The position numbers were made by a program, and so were the translations under genes. Below, in pieces: positions 1 to 5,954 of a stretch of 48,346 nt of DNA. The notes under the pieces were generated by a model. It was not told where the DNA came from. It did no database searches and saw only the letters and a program-made list of their open reading frames with translations. Each line of letters starts with the position of its first letter. Within the stretch, counting starts at the first letter, position 1. The DNA is taken from contig JAIQZQ010000080.1 in the NCBI GenBank assembly GCA_021777105.1, positions 1 through 48,346 of the forward strand, read 5' to 3'. Origin of the DNA: Candidatus Anammoxibacter sp. (GTDB lineage Bacteria > Planctomycetota > Brocadiia > Brocadiales > Anammoxibacteraceae).

Positions 1-376
1 AACATGCAAGGTAGATCATGGTCATCTTTGTTTGGTTTATTGCCACCTGTTTTTCGGTTTGTTCAAGCTTGTTGCGCAGATCAACTATTTGGTTGCTTAA
101 ATTTTGCTTTTGCGTCTCAGCCATAAACATTTTGAATGTCACAAGTTCGTTGTCGTTTCTATGGGAATCCTTATGGGCTTCCTTAACGTCTTCTTCAAGG
201 TTTGTTATATGGTTCATTATGTTCTGGTTGGAGACCTCGGTTCTTCTTCTTAGCTCGTTGTGCATTTTTAGGATTTCAAGCATCTTCTCCTGCAGCTCTT
301 TTATTTCAGGCCTGTTTGAAAGGCCTATTGATAGAGGCCTCTCTTCGTCGTTATTGCTATCTTTGCTATTGTCCAT
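1..376 (-). CDS. partial coiled-coil protein (3' end beyond window)
   Basis: An open frame on the minus strand starts at the ATG at 376-374 and runs off the left edge without a stop, so only the first 125 codons are visible. It begins M-D-N-S-K and from about residue 20 is rich in Glu, Lys, Leu, Gln and Asn with heptad-like spacing, which reads as a long coiled coil; there is no signal peptide or membrane segment. A GGAG Shine-Dalgarno lies 9 nt before the ATG and supports this start. No family is recognised. It could be the N-terminal coil of a signalling or structural protein whose functional domain lies outside the window. Confidence 0.6.
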   Translation of the reverse strand, partial: MDNSKDSNNDEERPLSIGLSNRPEIKELQEKMLEILKMHNELRRRTEVSNQNIMNHITNLEEDVKEAHKDSHRNDNELVTFKMFMAETQKQNLSNQIVDLRNKLEQTEKQVAINQTKMTMIYLAC

Positions 377-489
377 ACATAAAATCTCCAACTTTTAAAA
401 TTGTCACGAATATTGCCTTACCGGAATAAACCGGAAAAGGCGAAATGCAAAAGCGAATGAAACTAGTCATAACTTGCGCGATTTTTGTC

Positions 490-522
490 ACCCTACCCTA
501 ACCCCTCCCATCCAGGGAGGGG
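490..522. repeat. GC-rich hairpin repeat, family A copy 1
   Basis: CCCCTCCC at 502-509 pairs perfectly with GGGAGGGG at 515-522 around the loop ATCCA. The preceding CCTAACCCC is shared with the copies at 2949-2969 and (inverted) 16781-16801. The stem is conserved while the 5-nt loop varies. Confidence 0.8.
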
Positions 523-639
523 AAATTAAAGGAAATATTTAAATTCAATATAGTAGTTTTATTATTCTCCTCGGTAATAATCAGTTAAATTAATGGTTAA
601 TAAAAAGCCCTTTTCCCCATATGGTTTTTCATGTTTCAT

Positions 640-1581
640 TTAAATCCCTTTTAAATTCTTGCTTAATTCAACTCTTATTTTTTTAATAGTTGCAAACACT
701 GTTTGTGTTGACACTTTTAAAATATCTGCGATGTCGTTATAAGTTACTGTTGGGCGGCCTATGCGTTGTCTAAATTGATCTCTTTGACCCTTTTCCTTTA
801 AAAGTCTTTTTTCCAATATTGATATCTCCTCTTCCTTGTCAATAACCCATGGTTCTTTTAGCATTTTTATCTTGTTTTCAAGCAAGCGAATCTTGAAGCA
901 TGAATCTAAAAGCCTATTCGTGTTCTTTTTATGTTTTTCAACTCTTTCTTTTATCCTTTGTTCAAGATTGTTTAACCGGCATTTGGTCTCTTTGTAGTTT
1001 TTCTTTGATATTATTGATATAGCCTTGATATCCTTTGATTCCAGGCCAGTCTCTTCAAAGAGCAAAAGTTTGAGATAAATTTGCTTATTTGCCGGTATCA
1101 TGCCTAATAACGTTTTAAAGTTGCCGGCGGATTCTGTAGAGCCGGGGCTCCAATCATTTAGATGGTTTCCATAACAATACACCGATTTATCCGCGCTAAT
1201 GTCATCAACTTCGTCAATATAGAGTAGTTCGTTATTTGTTGATCCGTTATTCCCCTTCCACCTTGCAAAGATGTGTTGCAAAACCATATATTGATATGTC
1301 TTTAAGCTGCAACCCCCTTCATATGTTAATAACCGTTTAAAAATCCTATTATGCTGGAGACAAAACCAGTAATATTCCGAAGCTTCACTCTTATCACATT
1401 TGTGTTTCTTAATAGGGAAATAGTAAATATCTTCTCCAAAAATATTTTGAAATATTTGCAAAGCTTCTTTATTGCTATCTAAACAAGTCTTTAAAAGTTC
1501 TTTAAATTTATTTAATTTATCTCCATCTAGAGACTTGCTTATATCAATATCAACAATTCCTCCTTCAATTTTATTTGCCAA
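640..1581 (-). CDS. sigma-70-like / HTH protein, putative
   Basis: This 313-aa protein is not confidently assigned. Its last 35 residues (about 275-310: Y-N-D-I-A-D-I-L-K-V-S-T-Q-T-V, then K-K-I-R-V-E-L-S) form a helix-turn-helix like sigma factor region 4. Residues 185-260 are charged helices with coiled-coil character. The middle, around 95-160, lacks recognisable region 2 motifs. The frame opens with TTG at 1581 and no in-frame ATG precedes it, so the start is uncertain; the Shine-Dalgarno is weak. It stands alone, preceded by 1.6 kb of repeat-rich DNA. I read it as a divergent sigma-like or DNA-binding regulator; a phage or element-derived regulator is an alternative. Confidence 0.55.
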   Translation of the reverse strand: MANKIEGGIVDIDISKSLDGDKLNKFKELLKTCLDSNKEALQIFQNIFGEDIYYFPIKKHKCDKSEASEYYWFCLQHNRIFKRLLTYEGGCSLKTYQYMVLQHIFARWKGNNGSTNNELLYIDEVDDISADKSVYCYGNHLNDWSPGSTESAGNFKTLLGMIPANKQIYLKLLLFEETGLESKDIKAISIISKKNYKETKCRLNNLEQRIKERVEKHKKNTNRLLDSCFKIRLLENKIKMLKEPWVIDKEEEISILEKRLLKEKGQRDQFRQRIGRPTVTYNDIADILKVSTQTVFATIKKIRVELSKNLKGI

Positions 1582-1990
1582 TAAATGCTTACCGATGTTG
1601 CGCGTGGTTAAATGTGATAAAATCCTGTTAATTGTCCATTTTCAAATAATAGGCTTGTTTTGTAAGTTCAGTTTTTATATATAGGCGCAATCTAAAATAT
1701 AAAATCCGAGCTAAATATCTTAAAAATAATTAACCCTCTACTATTATTAGATACATAAAAGTATCGTTTCATTTGGTTTGCCTAAGAAACAGGCTTTGTA
1801 GTAATTGGTGTAAGTTGTTGTTGTGTATAGAGTTGGAAATAAAAAATATTTTTTATTTTTATTATCGGTTTAATGTTTCCTTTGTTGTAAAACAGATAAT
1901 AATTGTTAAACACAAACTGCGGATTGTTAATAGCGATGACAATCTAGATTGAATAATAATACGAGTAGTAAGGGCGCTCCCGGGTTCTGT

Positions 1991-2060
1991 GGCATAAAGA
2001 AAATACCTTACAAATTGTAGTGGAGTTTTTGTAGGGGGGTTGTAGTGGTTTTGCTTACAA
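1991..2060. repeat. TTACA / TGTAGTGG repeat, copy 1
   Basis: About 70 bp beginning GGCATAAAGAAAATACC and ending TAGTGGTTTTGCTTACAA, with two internal TTGTAGTGG words. It closely matches 2336-2404. Related GTAGTG/TACAC words form a palindrome at 46500-46516. Confidence 0.7.
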
Positions 2061-2335
2061 GCGTAAAAACTTAAAAAACAATAATCTGTAGGTAAAGTAG
2101 ATTTTAAAGCCGGTGGTTAATTACGATTTGCTTTTTGTTTTTATATTTTAAATGGTTAGGTAAGTTATTAATATATATTGAGTTGTAAACTGGAAATTGA
2201 TTGTTGTGTTGTTGCCGGCTTATGTTTTATTGTTACAATCCTATAATATAAATTAATTGTGTATTGCGACTTTTGAAGATATAGGCGGTAGAAAACATAA
2301 TAAAATTAGATAAGTAAAAAGTTTTCCTTGGCGCC

Positions 2336-2404
2336 GGCATAAGAAAATGCCTTACATTTTGTAGTGGTCTTCGTGTAAGGCGCTTGTAGTGGTTTTGCTT
2401 ACAA
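2336..2404. repeat. TTACA / TGTAGTGG repeat, copy 2
   Basis: Second copy of the 70-bp repeat. It shares the GGCATAA start, CCTTACA, TTGTAGTGG and the TAGTGGTTTTGCTTACAA end, and is followed by another TGTAGTGG at 2405-2413. Substitutions and small indels separate the copies. Confidence 0.7.
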
Positions 2405-2615
2405 ATGTAGTGGCGCGGTGTAAGGGGGGCAATAAACAGGATAAAAACGGTCAGATTTTCAAAGGAAAACACAAAGATCTCGAAGTGGCTTTAATGAAAT
2501 GAAAAAAAGGGTTATTTCTGAAAGAGCGCTACTTTAAGCGATTTAGCGCATATTGATTTAAATATGATTGATAAGCATAAATTGAACTATAGAGCTTCCG
2601 CATAAACTTTAATTT

Positions 2616-2760
2616 ATAGAATCAAAAGCAATTTTAGCCACAAAGGCACAAAGGCGCTAAGAAAAGCAAAAACTTTGTGATTATTTAAAAAAATAGAATC
2701 AAAAGCAATTTTAGCCACAAAGGCACGAAGAAAAGCAAAAACTTTGTGATTATTTAAAAA
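2616..2760. repeat. tandem duplication of a GCCACAAAGGCAC-type repeat
   Basis: Copy 1 (2616-2692, 77 bp) and copy 2 (2693-2760, 68 bp) both start ATAGAATCAAAAGCAATTTT and end GTGATTATTTAAAAA. Copy 2 lacks 9 bp in the AAAGGC-rich middle. A diverged single copy sits between senA and senB at 42146-42203. Confidence 0.8.
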
Positions 2761-2948
2761 TTTTGAAATTTGTAAAATGAAGATGCAATGTAAATGTTTG
2801 ACTGCTTTGACACAGGTAAATCCTTATTTTTGTAAAAACAATCCGCTATTTTACAAAATACTATTTTTATTTTTAGAATTAACGTCTTATTTTATAACAA
2901 CTTATGTAGTTTATGCGCCGGCTCTATATTTAATCCCCCCTCCCCTAA

Positions 2949-2969
2949 CCCCTCCCATCAAGGGAGGGG
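2949..2969. repeat. GC-rich hairpin repeat, family A copy 2
   Basis: CCCCTCCC (2949-2956) pairs with GGGAGGGG (2962-2969) around the loop ATCAA. The stem is identical to copy 1 and the loop differs. Confidence 0.8.
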
Positions 2970-3069
2970 GATGTGTGTCTCCTTAATTTAAAGACATTAG
3001 TGTCTTATAAGTGAAGTTTTGACAAAATTTTACAAAATATTTAAAAGTTTCATCAAATCGTAAGGCAAA

Positions 3070-3104
3070 AACATTTAGAAGCAGTCTGCAAGACTGCGCT
3101 GGCT
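3070..3104 (+). repeat. family C hairpin repeat, copy 1
   Basis: ACATTTAGAAG is followed by CAGTC-TGCAA-GACTG and GCGCTGGC. It is one of six copies of a dispersed intergenic hairpin repeat in the first 13 kb (see findings). Confidence 0.75.
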
Positions 3105-3180
3105 TTTAATTTTTTGCCTTGTCCGGGTGAGGGGAGATATGGATTGTTTTTATTTGTTCTGAAATCAGTTTATTCTTCGA

Positions 3181-3412
3181 TTATAACAATCTTGAGATTT
3201 CCGTTTTTGATAATCCTGTTGATTTGACAACTAAATCAATAGCCACTCCATTTTTTAGCAAATTTTTTGCTATTTTAATTTTTTCTTCTTTCATCCCTTC
3301 TTTTTTCCCTGCCCTTTTTCCTTTTTCGATTAATTCCGAAGCCATTGTCATTGCTAATTTGCCTCCTTTCTCAAGCGCTTCATTTATTGTGTCTATGATT
3401 TTTTCCGATTTA
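3181..3412 (-). pseudogene. out-of-frame duplicate of the rpn 3' end
   Basis: This minus-strand segment repeats the last roughly 200 bp of the adjacent Rpn-type gene. Read one frame away from that gene it encodes the same C-terminal sequence: I-I-D-T-I-N-E, then K-G-G-K-L-A-M-T-M-A-S-E-L-I, then N-L-L-K-N-G-V-A-I-D-L-V, ending S-R-L-L and TAA at 3183-3181. It carries 8 extra residues (around A-G-K-K-E-G-M-K) relative to the neighbouring copy, exactly accounting for a 24-bp length difference. The intact gene enters it in the wrong frame and stops at 3395-3393. It has no start of its own. It would be translated only by a -1 shift, for which an A6 run at the junction offers a possible site. Confidence 0.8.
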
Positions 3413-4289
3413 ACAACCTTGAGATTTCCGTTTTTGATAATCCTGTTGATTTAGCAACTAAATCAATAGCCACTCCATTTTTAAGCAAATTCTTTGCTAT
3501 TTCAATTTTTTCTTCCCTTTTTCCTTTTTCGATTAATTCCGAAGCCATTGTCATTGCTAATTTGCCTCCTTTCTTAGACACTTCACTTATTGTGTCTATA
3601 ACTTTTTTCGCCTTTAATTCCGTGCCGTTTAAATATTTTATTATACTTTTTATAAATCTCAAACCTTCTTCTTGTTCAAAATATTCCCGTCCTATTTCTA
3701 AAAAGCCGTTTAAATTCTTTTCTAAAACTTCCTTATTATAAATATTTTTCATTAACAGTAATGCTATCTCTAATGGAGCTCTTTTAAACATTTGATCCTT
3801 TATTGAATCATTGCTATAGTCTGACAAGTTTACAAGCAAGTAATCAAATTCAGGAATAAATCTATGCAATATTGGATCAACGTCTCCAAAATATTCTCTA
3901 AACTTTTTGACTTTCCACTTGCCCTTGCCGTGATATAGTATTACAGGCAAAACCGGAACAGGCTCTTCATTTTGCTTTATCTTTAACTCTATTATCTTTG
4001 TAATATATTTTATCAGTTGTAAATGCGGCCACTCGTCAGGTTTGCTCTTGTGTTCAAAAAGTATGGCAATCTTCTGAACCTGGTTTTTATAACAACAGTT
4101 ATATACCATGTCGGAAAAACACTCCTTTAGCTCTTCATCAACATACGAGTTGTTATCAAGTGTCAAGCCGGCAATGTCGAGTCCTTTTAATATGTCTTTC
4201 GGCAACATTCCTTGTAAAAAATCTATTGTATTTTCTACTGAAGAGAATATCTCTTTAAAAAATTCATCGTGTGAGTTTGAGGTGGCCAT
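3393..4289 (-). CDS. Rpn / YhgA-family PD-(D/E)XK nuclease (recombination-promoting nuclease)
   Basis: The 298-aa product matches the Rpn/Transposase_31 (YhgA-like) family. It has the N-terminal H-D-E-F-F-K-E-I-F-S motif, an Asp in F-S-D-M-V, and the E-x-K catalytic core in A-I-L-F-E-H-K-S-K-P-D, followed by V-I-L-Y-H-G. Known Rpn proteins are DNA nucleases that promote recA-independent recombination; some are defence-like. Residues from about 235 on form a basic coil and a short helical tail with T-G-L-S-K-T-E-I-S-R. ATG at 4289 is preferred to TTG five codons upstream; neither has a good Shine-Dalgarno. The 3' end is tandemly duplicated just downstream (3181-3412), so the present stop may be secondary. 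No neighbouring gene shares its strand closely. Confidence 0.85.
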   Translation of the reverse strand: MATSNSHDEFFKEIFSSVENTIDFLQGMLPKDILKGLDIAGLTLDNNSYVDEELKECFSDMVYNCCYKNQVQKIAILFEHKSKPDEWPHLQLIKYITKIIELKIKQNEEPVPVLPVILYHGKGKWKVKKFREYFGDVDPILHRFIPEFDYLLVNLSDYSNDSIKDQMFKRAPLEIALLLMKNIYNKEVLEKNLNGFLEIGREYFEQEEGLRFIKSIIKYLNGTELKAKKVIDTISEVSKKGGKLAMTMASELIEKGKREEKIEIAKNLLKNGVAIDLVAKSTGLSKTEISRLLNRKKS

Positions 4290-4356
4290 ATAGTGTTTTG
4301 TCAAGATTCGTCAAAACTTATTTGATAGTAACAATCTAATTATTTCTGATCACTAA

Positions 4357-4614
4357 TCATGCGGCAACATCCCATTGCGCGGCTTTCGATACACGAATAT
4401 AATCATCTTCATGCAGCCAATGAACAATATCTGAATAAGTTAACGAACTATAGATTATTTCATAATTGTCTTTGGGGTCATAAACATGAAACTGTTCGCC
4501 CTCCTTGCCAACTATTAAAACATATGGGGGATAAGCTGTCTCATCAACCCAATATTCATATACTCCAATTATCTTAGAATCTTTATGGACTTGGTTTTGT
4601 GCGTGGGATGACAT
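4357..4614 (-). CDS. small hypothetical protein (85 aa)
   Basis: This 85-aa acidic protein has alternating hydrophobic and aromatic residues (Y-E-Y-W-V-D, Y-V-L-I-V-G, F-H-V-Y-D-P, I-I-Y-S-S-L), suggesting a small beta-rich fold, and ends W-D-V-A-A. An AGGAA Shine-Dalgarno lies a few bases before the ATG. There is no signal peptide, membrane helix or family I recognise. It lies 67 bp upstream of the rpn gene on the same strand and could be co-transcribed with it, but no functional link is evident. Confidence 0.55.
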   Translation of the reverse strand: MSSHAQNQVHKDSKIIGVYEYWVDETAYPPYVLIVGKEGEQFHVYDPKDNYEIIYSSLTYSDIVHWLHEDDYIRVSKAAQWDVAA

Positions 4615-4732
4615 GGTATTCCTTTCTGCTGTTAATTTTCATTTCCGCTCTAAATGCCGGTTAGAAAAGGTATAGCCACTTGTGATTCTAGCATAGTTAA
4701 TTAGTAAGTTCAAACTGATTTAAGGGATATTC

Positions 4733-4768
4733 CAGCTGGAGCAATCTTGCAGATTGTTCCAAATGTTT
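4733..4768 (-). repeat. family C hairpin repeat, copy 2
   Basis: Contains CAATC-TTGCA-GATTG followed by TTCCAAATGTTT. Relative to CAGTC/GACTG in other copies, both arms have changed together, preserving pairing. Confidence 0.75.
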
Positions 4769-4797
4769 ATTGGAACCATTGCTATTTATTGATAATG

Positions 4798-4850
4798 AAA
4801 ACTGAGCAGCTTGTCTGCTCTAGTGAGAATTATGCCCTGAGGGGACAATC
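4798..4850 (+). repeat. family B double-hairpin repeat, copy 1
   Basis: ACTGAGCAG pairs with CTGCTCTAGT, followed by a second, weaker hairpin ATTATGCCC/GGGACAAT. The same layout occurs at 12124-12175 and 15837-15890. Confidence 0.75.
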
Positions 4851-4881
4851 ATGAGGTTTGCGCGCATCTAAGGGCTTTGGT

Positions 4882-4919
4882 TTAAACGTGTGGAGACAGT
4901 CTGCAAGACTGCGCCGGCA
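4882..4919 (+). repeat. family C hairpin repeat, copy 3
   Basis: Contains CAGTC-TGCAA-GACTG followed by GCGCCGGC. It lies just downstream of the orphan parD-like stop codon and could serve as that gene's terminator. Confidence 0.75.
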
Positions 4920-4942
4920 AAAGAAGTGATTTTTACGCATGT

Positions 4943-5224
4943 TTACATAAATTCAACGCGCATGTGTCGCTTGCCTGCCACGGCGCGGGGACGCGCCTCT
5001 TTTGAATTGAGAATATCTTCTAAATCAAACTCAACGACTTCTCCACGGTTTATTTCATCAAGCCCAATGTTAACCTCGCGGCGAAGTTTTTCGAGTTTGA
5101 GTAAATCATATTCATTCGCCCGTAAAATGATGTCTGAAACAAACGCAGACGCGTTTGGGTATCCACCGTCCGCAACTTTTGCTTTCACGATCTCCGCGAT
5201 TTTTTCCGGGAGTTGTAATTCCAT
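4943..5224 (-). CDS. ParD-like ribbon-helix-helix antitoxin, orphan
   Basis: The 93-aa protein has the N-terminal RHH architecture of CC2985/ParD-type antitoxins: M-E-L-Q-L-P-E-K-I as the strand, then I-A-E-I-V-K-A-K-V and N-A-S-A-F-V-S-D-I-I-L-R as the two helices, then a toxin-binding tail rich in Glu, Leu and Arg. AGGAAAGGA precedes the ATG. In this family a RelE/ParE toxin usually follows with overlap or a few bases. Here the stop is followed by a family C hairpin and no toxin reading frame, so it is an orphan or a remnant. The last 15 residues (around R-P-R-A-V-A-G-K-R-H) look unlike the family and may be a replaced C-terminus. Confidence 0.75.
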   Translation of the reverse strand: MELQLPEKIAEIVKAKVADGGYPNASAFVSDIILRANEYDLLKLEKLRREVNIGLDEINRGEVVEFDLEDILNSKEARPRAVAGKRHMRVEFM

Positions 5225-5450
5225 AGTATTTTCCTTTCCTTTTTATCCGTTTTTTTTAATTATACCAAAAAAAATTGATATCTCTTTAGCTTTTAAAATA
5301 TTTATTTTATTTAAACCAATACGAATCCGGGGCTCATTGAGCAAACCCGTCCCTAACCCGGACAAGCCGGAAAAGCAAAAGCTAATTAACCACTAATTTT
5401 CACAAATAAAAAAGCAAAAGCTAAAATAATATCAAAACCAAAAGTTAAAA

Positions 5451-5486
5451 GCCGCCGCAGTCTTGCAGGCTGATTCTAAATGTTTT
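5451..5486 (-). repeat. family C hairpin repeat, copy 4
   Basis: GCCGCCG then CAGTC-TTGCAG-GCTG then ATTCTAAATGTTT. Same orientation as copy 2. Confidence 0.7.
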
Positions 5487-5531
5487 TGGCGGCCTAAAAC
5501 GTAAAGCGAGGAACTCGGCCCCAATAGTTTT

Positions 5532-5568
5532 TAAACGTTTCGAAGCAATCTACAAGATTGCGTCGGCA
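5532..5568 (+). repeat. family C hairpin repeat, copy 5
   Basis: TAAACGTTTCGAAG then CAATC-TACAA-GATTG then CGTCGGC. The arms carry the compensated A/T pair in place of G/C. Confidence 0.7.
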
Positions 5569-5633
5569 AGAGATTTCGCCATATGATCTATTAAATCGCC
5601 ATTACAGGGCTAAAATCCGTATACATTCCATAT

Positions 5634-5650
5634 CCAGGGCGTTGCCCTGG
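5634..5650. other. strong hairpin CCAGGGC-GTT-GCCCTGG
   Basis: A perfect 7-bp stem with a 3-nt loop, followed 18 bp later by the smaller CCC-TTC-GGG hairpin. There is no gene immediately upstream, so this is probably another dispersed repeat rather than a gene terminator. Confidence 0.5.
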
Positions 5651-5762
5651 GCTATAATAAATCAACCCTTCGGGCTTTAAATCAAAAGATGTGTATAAAC
5701 TTTTGGGTTTTAACCATGGGACTTATGGAACATAGAATACGCGCCCTGAAATGGCTTTACAA

Positions 5763-5781
5763 AAATACGCTGAATAGATAC
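5763..5781. repeat. solitary MITE-end motif
   Basis: AATACGCTGAATAGATAC matches the right terminal inverted repeat of the elements at 27956-28176 and 30417-30578. No matching left end is visible within 450 bp, so it is a partial or decayed copy. Confidence 0.5.
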
Positions 5782-5954
5782 TAAATTATCTCAGCTTAAT
5801 GTCATTTGCCGTTTCATGAAAAATTCTTGCGGCTAATTTTAAATAATCTATAATGTGTTCAATCGTTTATTGTTGGGTTTCGTGCCTCTACCCAACCTAC
5901 ACAACTGTCTTCTGTTTTTTTATCTGTTTGCTATTAAAGTGAAGGTTTATATAT

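Larger units (their letters stand above)
1582..3180. other. gene-free, repeat-rich region
   Basis: No convincing gene is seen in 1.6 kb. It contains a 70-bp duplicated motif (1991-2060 and 2336-2404), a 77/68-bp tandem duplication (2616-2760), a family A hairpin (2949-2969) and a family C hairpin (3070-3104). Short open frames here, such as 2233-2472 minus, lack Shine-Dalgarno sites and overlap the repeats. Confidence 0.7.
5225..5954. other. gene-free, repeat-rich region
   Basis: 730 bp with no convincing gene. It holds two family C hairpins (5451-5486 and 5532-5568), a strong hairpin at 5634-5650, a lone MITE-end motif at 5763-5781 and the leader of the downstream histidine kinase. Confidence 0.7.

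Noticed and set aside
18..429. Two plus-strand open frames at the left edge
   Set aside because: They are antisense to a better minus-strand frame that has a Shine-Dalgarno site and coiled-coil composition, and they are Phe/Ser/Leu-rich as shadows usually are.
2233..2472. 79-codon minus-strand frame
   Set aside because: It overlaps the duplicated TGTAGTGG repeat, lacks a Shine-Dalgarno and shows no protein-like pattern.
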